From contig NZ_CP170633.1 of the NCBI RefSeq assembly GCF_042932805.1, forward strand, positions 2,418,001 through 2,482,000: DNA of 64,000 nucleotides, given 5' to 3'. The stretch is from Ascidiaceihabitans sp029251465 (GTDB lineage: Bacteria > Pseudomonadota > Alphaproteobacteria > Rhodobacterales > Rhodobacteraceae). A model generated the notes under the pieces. It ran no database searches and was not told where the DNA came from. It was given only the letters and a program-made list of their open reading frames with translations. This document shows, in pieces, positions 9,259 to 18,351 of this stretch. Position 1 is the first letter of the stretch. Each line of letters begins with the position of its first letter. The position numbers were made by a program, and so were the translations under genes.

Positions 9259-9656
9259 GGGGCGTCTTCGCCTTTGGTGGCGAATTCAGCCGGAGAAATT
9301 ATTTCGATCAATTCCATATCGTCTGAATGGCGCACCTCTCGGTGGCGAATGCCAGAGGGCTGCAACACGCAAGACCCCGCGCGCAAAGTGTGCTCGCCAG
9401 TGCCTTCGTACTCAAAAACAACCCAACCTTGGGTGACGTAAACCATCTGGAAGTTCAGGTCATGGGAATGCCATTGTGCGGGACTTTCCAAACCCGGGAC
9501 GGCGCGAATAACATGCGCCCCATAGGCCCCCGCCGTTGCAGTGTTGATCCCCAGATCGCGGTATTCAAAAAACGGACGCAGACCAGCGCCGATGAATTTG
9601 CCCTCATCCGCATGCGAGATCGTGAAGGCTTGATTGTCGAAAATGGCATTGCTCAT
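9255..9656 (-). CDS. Cupin-domain protein
   Basis: A 133-residue single-domain cupin. The first motif is visible as WHSHDLNFQMVYVTQGWVVFEYEG (about residues 62-85) and the second as LRAGSCVLQPSGIRHREVRHSDD. His residues in both motifs could hold a metal. Small stand-alone cupins may be enzymes or ligand sensors; nothing decides between them. It begins one base after the stop of the 114-residue gene and its own stop overlaps the next start, so it is a middle gene of a tight group following pccB. Confidence 0.8.
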   Translation of the reverse strand: MSNAIFDNQAFTISHADEGKFIGAGLRPFFEYRDLGINTATAGAYGAHVIRAVPGLESPAQWHSHDLNFQMVYVTQGWVVFEYEGTGEHTLRAGSCVLQPSGIRHREVRHSDDMELIEIISPAEFATKGEDAP

Positions 9657-10001
9657 CTAGGGCCTCCGGCGATCTTGCGAACAGCGCAGCCAGCGGGCAC
9701 GGTTCTCTGGGTCTTCCAGCACGGCTTGGATTTGCTCAATGGTTTTCGCGCTTGTGGTGCCCAAGACGCGGCCCCCCGCGATAACCTCTAGCTGATCGCT
9801 ACCTTTGGTGATCTGCACCACTGGTGAAAAGCCACGCAGGTTTTGCAAAGCGCGCCACAAATCCTGACGGATTTGACTGACCAAACGCACCATGTTGGCG
9901 TGCGGCAACGTGGTTACTGCTTGTACATCAAAACGTGCGGGCAACTGACGGCTTAACGTCACTTGCCCCTCGTCTTTTTGAATATGCCAACCACGCGCCA
10001 T
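9657..10001 (-). CDS. Conserved hypothetical protein after pccB
   Basis: A 114-residue soluble protein, MARGWHIQKDEGQVTLSRQLP, rich in basic residues, with an alpha/beta pattern and a C-terminal NRARWLRCSQDRRRP tail. I do not recognise a domain. It starts four bases after the pccB stop and ends one base before the cupin start. In Rhodobacteraceae similar short genes commonly follow pccB, which argues for a real protein, but a function in propionyl-CoA metabolism is only inferred from place. Confidence 0.7.
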   Translation of the reverse strand: MARGWHIQKDEGQVTLSRQLPARFDVQAVTTLPHANMVRLVSQIRQDLWRALQNLRGFSPVVQITKGSDQLEVIAGGRVLGTTSAKTIEQIQAVLEDPENRARWLRCSQDRRRP

Positions 10002-10005
10002 CAGA

Positions 10006-11538
10006 TTACAACGGAATATTGTCGTGTTTTTTCCACGGGCTTTTCAATGACTTACCCCGTAGCGAAGCAAAAGCGCGGCTGACCCGTTTGCGGGTAGAAC
10101 GTGGTTGGATCACCTCGTCGATAAACCCGCGTTCGGCTGCGACAAACGGGTTGGCAAAGCGCGCCTCGTAGTCTGCGGCGTGCTGCGCGATTTTGTCGGC
10201 GTCACCCAAATCGGCACGGTGAATAATCTCGGTGGCACCTTTGGCCCCCATCACCGCGATTTCGGCCGTTGGCCACGCGTAGTTGAAATCACCGCGCAGG
10301 TGTTTGGACGCCATAACGTCGTAGGCACCACCGTAGGCTTTGCGTGTAATTACAGTGACTTTGGGCACTGTCGCTTCGCCGTATGCGAACAACAGCTTGG
10401 CACCGTGCTTGATAACGCCGCCGTATTCCTGGGAGGTGCCAGGCAGGAACCCCGGAACATCGACCAGCGTCAGGATCGGAATCTCAAAGGCATCGCAGAA
10501 CCGCACGAAACGCGCCGCTTTGCGCGAACTGTCGATGTCGAGGCAGCCCGCCAGAACGGTCGGTTGGTTGGCGACAACGCCCACAGATTGCCCTTCGAGC
10601 CGGATGAAACCGGTGATGATGTTCTTGGCGTAGTCTTCTTGGATCTCGTAGAAATCCGCCTCGTCCGCGATTTTGTGGATCAATTCTTTCATGTCGTAGG
10701 GCGTGTTCGGATTTGCCGGGATCAGCGTGTCCAGCGATGCCTCAACGCGGCCCGGTTCGTCAAAGAACGGGCGGACAGGTGGTTTTTCGCGGTTGTTCAG
10801 TGGCAGGAAATCAACGAGGCGGCGGACCTCGGCCAGTGCCTCAACATCGTTTTCGAACGCGCCATCTGCCACGGATGATTTTTTGGTGTGGGTGGAGGCG
10901 CCGCCCAATTCTTCGGCTGTAACAACTTCGTTGGTGACAGTTTTCACCACGTCAGGGCCGGTTACAAACATGTAAGACGTGTCTTTGACCATGAAAATAA
11001 AGTCGGTCATAGCGGGGCTATACACCGCGCCGCCCGCGCATGGGCCCATGATCAAGCTGATCTGCGGTACGACGCCAGAGGCCAAAATATTGCGCTGGAA
11101 CACTTCGGCGTAGCCCGCGAGGGATGCCACGCCCTCTTGGATTCGTGCACCACCCGAGTCGTTGATGCCGATCAAAGGCGCGCCATTTTGCATTGCCATA
11201 TCTTGGATTTTGCAGATCTTTTGCGCGTGGGTTTCAGACAATGATCCGCCAAAAACGGTAAAGTCCTGAGAGAACACGTAGACCATGCGTCCGTTGATTG
11301 TGCCCCAGCCCGTCACAACGCCATCACCCGCAGGCTTTTGATTTTCCATACCAAAATCGGTACAGCGGTGGCTGACGAACATGTCGAACTCTTCGAAAGA
11401 ATCCTCATCCAACAGCAGCTCGATCCGCTCGCGCGCCGTCAGCTTGCCACGCGCGTGTTGTGCGTCGATCCGCTTTTGACCACCACCCAGACGCGCTTGC
11501 GTACGACGGTCGTTCAACTCTGTCAGAATATCTTTCAT
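10006..11538 (-). CDS. pccB: Propionyl-CoA carboxylase, beta subunit (carboxyltransferase)
   Basis: Transfers the carboxyl group from biotin to propionyl-CoA, as partner of PccA. The 510-residue product has the N-terminal carboxyltransferase half ([14 protein letters not shown], then the acyl-CoA pocket [13 protein letters not shown]) and the C-terminal half ([29 protein letters not shown]). Length matches the family. The start is [12 protein letters not shown] at 11538, with another Met codon directly before it and a GGGG purine run upstream; the in-frame extension to 11616 has no support and would run into the operator region. First gene of a minus-strand group; TTTGCAAA elements 70-120 bases upstream point to control by the PccR regulator encoded at 13015. 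Confidence 0.96.
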   Translation of the reverse strand: MKDILTELNDRRTQARLGGGQKRIDAQHARGKLTARERIELLLDEDSFEEFDMFVSHRCTDFGMENQKPAGDGVVTGWGTINGRMVYVFSQDFTVFGGSLSETHAQKICKIQDMAMQNGAPLIGINDSGGARIQEGVASLAGYAEVFQRNILASGVVPQISLIMGPCAGGAVYSPAMTDFIFMVKDTSYMFVTGPDVVKTVTNEVVTAEELGGASTHTKKSSVADGAFENDVEALAEVRRLVDFLPLNNREKPPVRPFFDEPGRVEASLDTLIPANPNTPYDMKELIHKIADEADFYEIQEDYAKNIITGFIRLEGQSVGVVANQPTVLAGCLDIDSSRKAARFVRFCDAFEIPILTLVDVPGFLPGTSQEYGGVIKHGAKLLFAYGEATVPKVTVITRKAYGGAYDVMASKHLRGDFNYAWPTAEIAVMGAKGATEIIHRADLGDADKIAQHAADYEARFANPFVAAERGFIDEVIQPRSTRKRVSRAFASLRGKSLKSPWKKHDNIPL

Positions 11539-11609
11539 CATCAGCCCCACTAGCAATTTCGTAACAATATACGTGTAAAAGGTGCAGGCTCCCAGCGCCA
11601 TTGCGCATA

Positions 11610-11658
11610 TTTGCAAAGTCTATGCAGATGGTGTTTTGCAAAGTGCAAACATGCAAAT
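11610..11658. promoter_or_regulatory. Putative PccR operator cluster between pccB and MFS gene
   Basis: Two exact TTTGCAAA palindromes lie at 11610-11617 and 11635-11642, followed at once by two more TGCAAA half-sites (11644-11649 and 11652-11657). This 8-mer is the core I recall for the short-chain fatty acyl-CoA regulator PccR of Rhodobacter sphaeroides. The cluster is in the divergent region of pccB and the MFS exporter gene and could control both. Confidence 0.75.
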
Positions 11659-11719
11659 ATTTGACCTAATGATCCGCTCTTGGTGGACAACCCTACAAAC
11701 GCGGAATAGCTGTTAACAC

Positions 11720-12943
11720 ATGCAAAACAAACCAGTGATCCGGTTTCTGGATCGCAGCACTCCGCCTCATATTTTCACACTTATCTTCATGGCTGGCATG
11801 TCCGCTATGGTGATGAATATGTTTTTGCCAAGCTTGCCGCAAATGTCCACGTTCTTTGGCGTTGACGATGGGGTGATGGCGCTGTCGGTGCCGTTGTTTT
11901 TGTTCGTCAGCGCAATTTTGCAAATCTTTATCGGCCCAGTGTCGGACCGCATGGGGCGCAGGCCCGTATTACTGGTCGGCATTGCGATTTTCATGCTGGC
12001 AACCATCGGCTGCATCTTGGCCACGAACATCACGGTATTTCTGATCTTTCGCATGATCCAGGCCGCCATCGCCGTTTGCATGGTGCTAAGCCGCGCGGTC
12101 ATTCGCGATTCATTTGACCAAGAACAATCGGCCTCAATGATCGCTTATGTCACGATGGGCATGGCCGTGGTGCCAATGATCAGCCCGGCGATCGGTGGTT
12201 TTTTGGACGAATTATTCGGATGGAAAGCCAACTTTTGGGCATTTTTCTTTGTCGGCGGTGCGTTGTTCGCACTGGTTTGGCGCGATTTGGGCGAGACGGT
12301 CAAACCGTCAGGCCTGACGTTAACCCAGCAGTTCAAAGAATACCCCGAGCTGCTGCGCTCACCCCGATTTTGGGGATACTGCATGGCATCGGCCCTAAGT
12401 TCGGGCGCGTTTTTTGCCTATCTTGGCGGCGGCCCTTTTGTTGGATCCGTGGTGTTTGGCATGTCCCCAAAATGGGTCGGGGTTTTCTTTGGCGCACCGG
12501 CTGTTGGTTATTTCGCGGGCAACTGGATCACCGGGCGCAACGCAAAGCGTTTGGGCGTCAACAAGCTGATTTTGTGGGGCGCAATCGCGGTCAGCTGTGG
12601 CACGGCGTTGATGCTGGGCTTGTTCTTGATTGGCTTTGGCTCGCCCCTCACCTTCTTTGGGCTAATGACCTGTGTTGGTTTGGGAAACGGTATGGTCATT
12701 CCAAACGCCACAGCCGGCATGCTGTCCGTGCGACCACATTTAGCTGGCACGGCATCGGGCTTGGGCGGCGCAATAATGATCGGCGGCGGCGCGGGATTGG
12801 CGTCTCTGGCGGTGTTTTTGCTGAAACCCGAAACAGGGGCATACCCGCTGATCCTGATCATGATGTTCACGTCTATGGCAGCGGTCGTCGCGATCCTTGG
12901 GGTGTACCGACGCGAGGCGCGCATAAAGGCCAGCGGCAACTGA
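11720..12943 (+). CDS. Bcr/CflA-type MFS drug exporter
   Basis: A 407-residue major facilitator with about 12 membrane segments. The loop 2-3 motif GPVSDRMGRRPVLL (about residues 74-87) and the SRAVIRDSFD segment are those of the DHA1 Bcr/CflA proton-drug antiporter group (bicyclomycin, chloramphenicol and the like). Substrate cannot be assigned. It is divergent from pccB across the TTTGCAAA cluster and directly upstream of pccR on the same strand, so it may be expressed with the propionyl-CoA genes; an organic-acid or thioester-related efflux role is possible but speculative. Confidence 0.85.
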   Translation: MQNKPVIRFLDRSTPPHIFTLIFMAGMSAMVMNMFLPSLPQMSTFFGVDDGVMALSVPLFLFVSAILQIFIGPVSDRMGRRPVLLVGIAIFMLATIGCILATNITVFLIFRMIQAAIAVCMVLSRAVIRDSFDQEQSASMIAYVTMGMAVVPMISPAIGGFLDELFGWKANFWAFFFVGGALFALVWRDLGETVKPSGLTLTQQFKEYPELLRSPRFWGYCMASALSSGAFFAYLGGGPFVGSVVFGMSPKWVGVFFGAPAVGYFAGNWITGRNAKRLGVNKLILWGAIAVSCGTALMLGLFLIGFGSPLTFFGLMTCVGLGNGMVIPNATAGMLSVRPHLAGTASGLGGAIMIGGGAGLASLAVFLLKPETGAYPLILIMMFTSMAAVVAILGVYRREARIKASGN

Positions 12944-12967
12944 TCGTTACGTCCTTGCGCCCTTAAC

Positions 12968-13005
12968 TTTGCAAAGCTACGCTAAGTTATCTGCAAAGTT
13001 GCAAA
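12968..13005 (+). promoter_or_regulatory. Putative PccR operator before pccR
   Basis: An exact TTTGCAAA at 12968-12975, then CTGCAAAG at 12991-12998 and GTTGCAAA at 12998-13005, all within 50 bases of the pccR start at 13015. The same 8-mer occurs before pccB. The nearest element covers the expected ribosome-binding and early transcript zone, which would suit negative autoregulation. Confidence 0.7.
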
Positions 13006-13014
13006 GGTGCCCTG

Positions 13015-14415
13015 ATGGCGACCCAAAAACTATACGCTGGCGCCAAGCTGCGTGAATTGCGCACGCGCATCGGTCTGACCCAAAAGGATTTTGCCGCCAA
13101 ATTGGGCGTCTCCTTGCCCTACCTCAACCAGATGGAAAACAACAATCGCCCCGTCAGCACGTCGGTGGTGTTGGCCCTTGCGCGCGAATTCGGACTGGAT
13201 GTGACCGAACTTAGCATCGGTGACAGCGAACGGTTGGTCAGCGACATGCGCGAGGTTTTGTCCGATCCAGTTTTTGCATCCGACATGCCGCCAATGGCTG
13301 ATCTGCGCCTGGCTGCATCCAACGCCCCTGCCCTTGCCCGCGCGTTTATCGAACTGCATCAATCCTATCGCCAAACCCACGAAAGGCTCGCGTCACTGGA
13401 CGAAGCATTAGGGCGCGAAGACGCCCGCGCGCGGCCCAGCCCGTGGGAAGAAGTGCGCGATTTCTTTCACTACTGCGACAACTACATCGACGCGATGGAC
13501 CGCGCGGCCGAACATTTTGCGAGCTCCGAAGGCGGCTATGACAACATTCGCGTGGCCGCCGTGGCGAGCCTAGGCCAGATCGGTGCAAAGGTTGAATTTA
13601 CCGACACGGATCGATTGCGCAGCTACGATGCAACCACCAAGACCCTGTCGATTTCGGTGCGCGCGGCCCCTGAAACCCAGACGTTTCAATTGTTGCTACA
13701 GGTCGCGCTGCTACGGCAAAACCCGCTGCTAGAGGCGACGTTGGATCTCGCGCGTTTTCAAACGCCTGCCGCACGCGATATCGCCAAAATCGGCCTTGCG
13801 AATTATTTTGCCGGTGCCGCGTTGATGCCCTACACCGCGTTCTTGCAAGCTGCCCAAGAGAGCCGCCATGATGTGGAATGGTTGGCCGGGCGTTTTGGCG
13901 CATCGATCGAACAAGTCGCGCACCGTTTGTCGACGTTGCAGCGCCCTGCGGCCAAGGGCATTCCATTCTTTTTCGTGCGCGTCGATCAGGCAGGGACAAT
14001 CACCAAACGCCACTCAGCGACGCGGTTACAATTTGCCCGATTTGGCGGGGCTTGCCCGTTGTGGAACGTGCACCGCGCATTCGAAATGCCGGGGCAGTTC
14101 CTGCGCCAGATGGCGGAAACACCCGACGGTGTACGCTACATCAGTTTGGCCCGCGACGTGTCCAAACACGCCGGCCGCTACGGCGCGCCGGTGCGTCGTT
14201 TTGCAATCGCGCTGGGTTGCGAAGTCGGGCATGCGGGGTCGTTGGTTTATGCAGATGGGTTGGATCTAAACCGCGCTGACGCCTTTGAACCCATCGGGAT
14301 TTCCTGCCGGATTTGCGAACGCAAGCAGTGTCATCAACGCTCGGTTCCGCCGTTGGAACGGCAATTGCATGTGGATGCGGACACCCGCGATGTTTTGCCC
14401 TACGAGGTCCGCTAG
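13015..14415 (+). CDS. pccR: Short-chain fatty acyl-CoA regulator, PccR-like (ScfR family)
   Basis: A 466-residue XRE-type regulator: helix-turn-helix at residues 7-65 (LRELRTRIGLTQKDFAAKLG...LNQMENNNRPVS), a central ImmA/IrrE-like fold, and a C-terminal DUF2083 segment ending in a Cys cluster, CRICERKQC, at 431-439. Where true IrrE peptidases have an AHExxH helix this protein reads TFQLLLQVALLRQ, so it cannot be a zinc protease; the fold is probably used to sense acyl-CoA. In R. sphaeroides PccR governs propionyl-CoA carboxylase genes. The same link is supported here by TTTGCAAA elements before pccB and before this gene. The 3' end overlaps the convergent thermonuclease-like gene by four bases. 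Confidence 0.9.
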   Translation: MATQKLYAGAKLRELRTRIGLTQKDFAAKLGVSLPYLNQMENNNRPVSTSVVLALAREFGLDVTELSIGDSERLVSDMREVLSDPVFASDMPPMADLRLAASNAPALARAFIELHQSYRQTHERLASLDEALGREDARARPSPWEEVRDFFHYCDNYIDAMDRAAEHFASSEGGYDNIRVAAVASLGQIGAKVEFTDTDRLRSYDATTKTLSISVRAAPETQTFQLLLQVALLRQNPLLEATLDLARFQTPAARDIAKIGLANYFAGAALMPYTAFLQAAQESRHDVEWLAGRFGASIEQVAHRLSTLQRPAAKGIPFFFVRVDQAGTITKRHSATRLQFARFGGACPLWNVHRAFEMPGQFLRQMAETPDGVRYISLARDVSKHAGRYGAPVRRFAIALGCEVGHAGSLVYADGLDLNRADAFEPIGISCRICERKQCHQRSVPPLERQLHVDADTRDVLPYEVR

Positions 14416-15065
14416 CGGCGTGACGCGCGCCAGCCTGCTTTGATTGCATCGCTGGATGAACAAAACCAGCGTTCGCCATTGCGCGTGCTGATCCCGGTGC
14501 GATCGTAAAACGCTTGACCCGGAACGTGGAAAATTCGCGTCCCATCAACCGAGATATTGCCCTTGATCACGCAATCACGGTCGCGCGGAATACGCCCGTT
14601 TGTCTGGGTGTTGCGAAACTGGCTCGGGTTCTGAACATGGCTCGCGTGTAGCCCGCGATTACTGATCATCGCGCCCTTTTCATCAAGGTCATAGGCCATC
14701 GAATATTTGCGGTAGGCAAAGGCCAAACCGTCCGCCACAAAAGCGCGCCCAATGTCCTGGCCTGCGACAGTGCAAGTCGCAACCACGCGGTTGTACCGGT
14801 CGATATCGGTTTGAACGCAGTGCGCAATTTGACCCTGAATGCGCTGGCGCACCTGTTCATTGACCCACAGCCCACAGGCCCAATCCACACCTTGTTCAGA
14901 CTGGCAATGTTGATCTTTTTCCGGCGCATCAATCCCGTGAATACGCACGCGCACAGCACCCACGTCGATCGTGTCGCCATCAATCACCAGCACACGACCA
15001 GAAAACTCGGCAGCGGCAATCTCGGGAAACAAAAAGAGAACAAAAGCGATACAAAATCTAAACAT
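14412..15065 (-). CDS. Exported thermonuclease-like (SNase) protein
   Basis: A 217-residue protein with a signal peptide (residues 1-19, ending IAAAE) and a staphylococcal-nuclease domain: VIDGDTIDV at 28-35, RIHGIDAPE at 41-49 and DRYNRVV at 89-95. These supply the calcium-site aspartates and the catalytic Glu and Arg pair of the family, so it may be an active periplasmic nuclease. Four Cys in the domain (54, 64, 83, 98) could form disulfides. The C-terminal 80 residues (QFRNTQTNGRIPRDRDCVIKGN...) are an additional small segment with two Cys. It lies downstream of betA on the same strand but 97 bases away. Confidence 0.85.
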   Translation of the reverse strand: MFRFCIAFVLFLFPEIAAAEFSGRVLVIDGDTIDVGAVRVRIHGIDAPEKDQHCQSEQGVDWACGLWVNEQVRQRIQGQIAHCVQTDIDRYNRVVATCTVAGQDIGRAFVADGLAFAYRKYSMAYDLDEKGAMISNRGLHASHVQNPSQFRNTQTNGRIPRDRDCVIKGNISVDGTRIFHVPGQAFYDRTGISTRNGERWFCSSSDAIKAGWRASRR

Positions 15066-15108
15066 ACTGCACAGATGCGCGTTCTTTGCACACTTATCAA
15101 GGGAAACC

Positions 15109-15144
15109 GACCAACTTCCTTAACACTGCATGAGAAAGTTGGTC
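15109..15144. repeat. 9-bp inverted repeat between betA and the nuclease gene
   Basis: GACCAACTT (15109-15117) and AAGTTGGTC (15136-15144) are perfect reverse complements separated by 18 bases. It lies 45 bases upstream of the thermonuclease-like start and 20 bases past the betA stop. No T tract follows, so it may be an operator of the nuclease gene or a transcript-end structure. Confidence 0.4.
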
Positions 15145-15162
15145 GCTGTTAACGTTTGCCGT

Positions 15163-16812
15163 TTACCTTTGGGATGTTTCCCAGTCGGGATTTAGCCACG
15201 GTTCATCGTTCGATTTAGGCAACGGGTCACGCCCCAAAATGTGGTCTGACATCTTTTCACCAACCATAATCGACGGCGCGTTCAGGTTTCCGTTGGTGAT
15301 ACGCGGAAAGATCGAGCTGTCAGCGACACGCAAACCCTCGACGCCAATCACAGCGCCATGCGGGTCAACCACCGCCATCGGATCATCGCGGCGGCCCATT
15401 TTGCAGGAACCACAAGGGTGATACGCGCTTTCCACATGCTCCGAGATAAACGCATCTAATTCTGCGTCTGTGTCGACATCGGCACCGGGTTGGATTTCGT
15501 GTTTTACGAACGGCTTAAACGCCTTTTGTGCGAAAATCTCGCGCGTGAGGCGGATACAGGTGCGGAAATCCTCCCAATCGGACGGATCAGACATGTAGTT
15601 GAACAGGATTTTTGGCGCGTCCGCAGGATCAGAGGATCGCAATGTGACCGCGCCGCGAGACACCGATCGCATCGGGCCGGTGTGCGCTTGGAAACCGTGC
15701 CCTTCGGCGGCGGCCTGACCGTCGTATCGCACTGCAATTGGCAGAAAATGGTACTGAATGTCAGGGTAATCAACACCGGGTTTCGAGCGGACAAAAGCCG
15801 CGCTTTCAAATTGGTTCGATGCCCCCAAACCGGTCTTTAGGAACAGCCACTGCGCGCCGATCACTGCTTTGGACAGCAGGTTCCAGTGTTTGTACAGCGT
15901 GATCGGTTTGCTGGCGGCCATCTGAATGTACAGCTCCAGATGATCTTGCAGGTTTTGACCGACGCCGGGACGATCCGCGATCACCTCGATGCCGTGTTCC
16001 TTCAGGTGCGCGGCAGGCCCGATGCCCGACAGCATCAGCAGCTTGGGCGAATTGATGGACGAAGCCGCGATGATCACCTCGCGATTGGCTGTGACGGTCT
16101 TGCCGCCAGCCAAAGCAACACCGGTTGCGCGCCCGTCCTTGATGATGATTTTGTCGACCAAACCGTTCATCAACGTGCAGTTCTCATGCTTTAGCGCGGG
16201 GCGCAGATAGGCATTGGCCGCAGACCAACGACGGCCATTGAAAACGGTTTGCTCCATCGGGCCAAAGCCCTCTTGTTTTTGGCCGTTGTAATCCTCTGTT
16301 GCCTCATAGCCTGCTTGTTTTCCAGCCTCGACAAAGGCCTTGAACAACGGATTGTTGCGGGGGCCTCGGGTGACGTGCAGTGGTCCGTCAGTGCCGCGCC
16401 ATTCAGCGTCGCCGCCGTGCCCGTTATCGTCCCAGTTTTCCATGCGTTTGTAGTAAGGCAGCACGTCGGCGTACGACCAACCGTCAGCGCCGCTTTCGGC
16501 CCAGTGATCGAAATCTTTGGCGTGACCGCGCACATAGACCATGCCGTTGATCGACGACGAACCACCGATGACTTTGCCGCGCGGACAGGCCAGTTTACGC
16601 CCCCTCAAATGCGGTTCCGGTTCGGATTCGTAGCCCCAATCGTACCGCTTCATGTTCATCGGATACGACAGCGCGGCAGGCATCTGGATCAGCGGACCAG
16701 CGTCGGTTCCACCGTGTTCGATGACCAGTACGGATTCGCCCGCCTCGGCCAAACGGTAAGCAATGGCGCAACCCGCACTGCCCGCCCCCACAATTACATA
16801 ATCTGCATTCAT
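15163..16812 (-). CDS. betA: Choline dehydrogenase
   Basis: FAD-dependent oxidation of choline to betaine aldehyde at the membrane, first oxidation in glycine betaine synthesis. The 549-residue GMC oxidoreductase has the ADP-binding loop [20 protein letters not shown] at residues 6-25, the substrate-domain signature [18 protein letters not shown], and the C-terminal pair [13 protein letters not shown] (catalytic His near 465) and NGNLNAPS (Asn near 511). Length is as expected. Its start codon abuts the betB stop, so both are read from one transcript. Neighbouring betB, a BCCT-like permease, betC and betI make the substrate choline or choline sulfate secure. Confidence 0.96.
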   Translation of the reverse strand: MNADYVIVGAGSAGCAIAYRLAEAGESVLVIEHGGTDAGPLIQMPAALSYPMNMKRYDWGYESEPEPHLRGRKLACPRGKVIGGSSSINGMVYVRGHAKDFDHWAESGADGWSYADVLPYYKRMENWDDNGHGGDAEWRGTDGPLHVTRGPRNNPLFKAFVEAGKQAGYEATEDYNGQKQEGFGPMEQTVFNGRRWSAANAYLRPALKHENCTLMNGLVDKIIIKDGRATGVALAGGKTVTANREVIIAASSINSPKLLMLSGIGPAAHLKEHGIEVIADRPGVGQNLQDHLELYIQMAASKPITLYKHWNLLSKAVIGAQWLFLKTGLGASNQFESAAFVRSKPGVDYPDIQYHFLPIAVRYDGQAAAEGHGFQAHTGPMRSVSRGAVTLRSSDPADAPKILFNYMSDPSDWEDFRTCIRLTREIFAQKAFKPFVKHEIQPGADVDTDAELDAFISEHVESAYHPCGSCKMGRRDDPMAVVDPHGAVIGVEGLRVADSSIFPRITNGNLNAPSIMVGEKMSDHILGRDPLPKSNDEPWLNPDWETSQR

Positions 16813-18270
16813 TTAAAACGGAGCCTCGACGTCACCCATGCGCACATAGACGGATTTCAATTGGGAATAATGGTTGATCGCCGCCTTGGAATTTTCACGG
16901 CCCACACCGGACTGTTTGGAACCGCCAAACGGAGCCTCGACCGGCGCGTCGTTGTAGGTGTTGATGTAGCAAGTGCCCGCTTCAAAGTTGGCCGCAACAC
17001 GGTGCGCGCGGCTGATGTCTTTGGTAAATACGCCTGCGGCCAACCCGAATTCTGTGTCGTTGGCGCGCGCCATCACGTCTGCTTCGTCCTCGAAATCAAG
17101 GACTGCCATGACGGGGCCAAAAATTTCTTCGCGTGCGATTGTCATGTCGTCTGTGACGTCTGCAAACACTGTTGGTTCGATGTAAAAACCGTCTTTTTCC
17201 AAGCGGTTGCCGCCGTAGGTGATGCGTGCGCCTTCGGCTTTGCCTTTTTCGATGTAGCCCAGCGTGATGTCCAATTGGCGCTGGCTGACCATTGGGCCAA
17301 AGCTGGTGGCGGGGTCTTGGGGGTCGCCAATCACGGCGGTGGCAAGGCGTTCGGACAGACGTTTCAGAAATGCCTCTTTGATCGATGTGTGCACGAACAC
17401 GCGGGTGCCGTTGGAACAGACCTGACCGGAGGAATAGAAGTTGCCCAAAATCGCACCGCTGACCGCGTTTTCAATGTCTGCATCCTCGAACACGATCATC
17501 GGGGATTTGCCGCCCAGTTCCATCGTGACGTGTTTGATGCCAGCTGCTGCTGCCGCGTACACTTTTTTGCCGGTCGGGACTGATCCGGTGAGTGAAACCT
17601 TATCGACGCGGTCGTCTGTGACCAGTGCCGCGCCCACATCACCCAAGCCCTGAACAACGTTGTAGAGGCCCGCAGGCAGGCCTGCTTCATGCAGAATTTC
17701 GGCGACTTTCAAGGCGCACAGCGGTGTGGTTTCGGAGGGTTTGAACACAACGGAATTGCCGCAGGCCAGCGCAGGTGCGCCTTTCCAGCAGGCGATTTGC
17801 GTGGGGTAGTTCCACGCACCGATGCCGACGCAAACGCCCAACGCTTCGCGGCGGGTGTAGACCCAGTCTTCGCCCAGTTGGATGTGTTCGCCGGTCAAGG
17901 TCGCAGCCATGCCGCCAAAATATTCCAGCGCGTCCGCCCCGCTGGTCGCATCAACAACGGAGGTTTCTTGATAGGGTTTACCCGTGTCAAAGGTTTCCAA
18001 AACCGACAGGTCGTGGTTGCGTTCGCGCATGATTTCAGAGGCGCGGCGCATGATACGGCCGCGTTCTGTTCCGGTCATCGCGGCCCATGCGGGTTGCGCG
18101 GCTTTGGCGGCGGCCAATGCTTGGTCGATGATCGCAGGGGTCGCGGAATGGATCGTTGCGATCTTTGCGCCCGTGGCAGGATAGATCACATCAAATGGCG
18201 TGCCGGCGGTGTCTTCGACGTATTGACCGTTGATGAAGTGGCTGGCGGTGGGTTGCGTTGGATAGGTCAT
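16813..18270 (-). CDS. betB: Betaine aldehyde dehydrogenase
   Basis: NAD(P)-dependent oxidation of betaine aldehyde to glycine betaine. A 485-residue aldehyde dehydrogenase with the general-base motif ELGGKSP (Glu 251), the nucleophile in GQVCSNG (Cys 285), the cofactor loop [12 protein letters not shown] around 226-237 and the C-terminal [17 protein letters not shown]. Placed directly before betA with no gap. A hairpin with a T tract lies between it and the transporter gene upstream, so betBA may be partly decoupled from betC and betI. Confidence 0.96.
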   Translation of the reverse strand: MTYPTQPTASHFINGQYVEDTAGTPFDVIYPATGAKIATIHSATPAIIDQALAAAKAAQPAWAAMTGTERGRIMRRASEIMRERNHDLSVLETFDTGKPYQETSVVDATSGADALEYFGGMAATLTGEHIQLGEDWVYTRREALGVCVGIGAWNYPTQIACWKGAPALACGNSVVFKPSETTPLCALKVAEILHEAGLPAGLYNVVQGLGDVGAALVTDDRVDKVSLTGSVPTGKKVYAAAAAGIKHVTMELGGKSPMIVFEDADIENAVSGAILGNFYSSGQVCSNGTRVFVHTSIKEAFLKRLSERLATAVIGDPQDPATSFGPMVSQRQLDITLGYIEKGKAEGARITYGGNRLEKDGFYIEPTVFADVTDDMTIAREEIFGPVMAVLDFEDEADVMARANDTEFGLAAGVFTKDISRAHRVAANFEAGTCYINTYNDAPVEAPFGGSKQSGVGRENSKAAINHYSQLKSVYVRMGDVEAPF

Positions 18271-18310
18271 TTAGGTCTTTCGCCTCCGGCGGGAGTTGTT
18301 TTGTAAGATG

Positions 18311-18342
18311 AAAAAGGCCGCACCAATCCGATTGGCGCGGCC
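18311..18342 (-). terminator. Hairpin with T tract after the BCCT-like gene
   Basis: On the minus strand GGCCGCGCCAAT, a 3-base loop and ATTGGTGCGGCC pair with one mismatch, then TTTTT follows. It lies 10 bases past the transporter stop and about 40 bases before the betB start. It may stop most transcripts there, or act as a processing or attenuation point within the operon. Confidence 0.75.
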
Positions 18343-18351
18343 CGCAATGAT

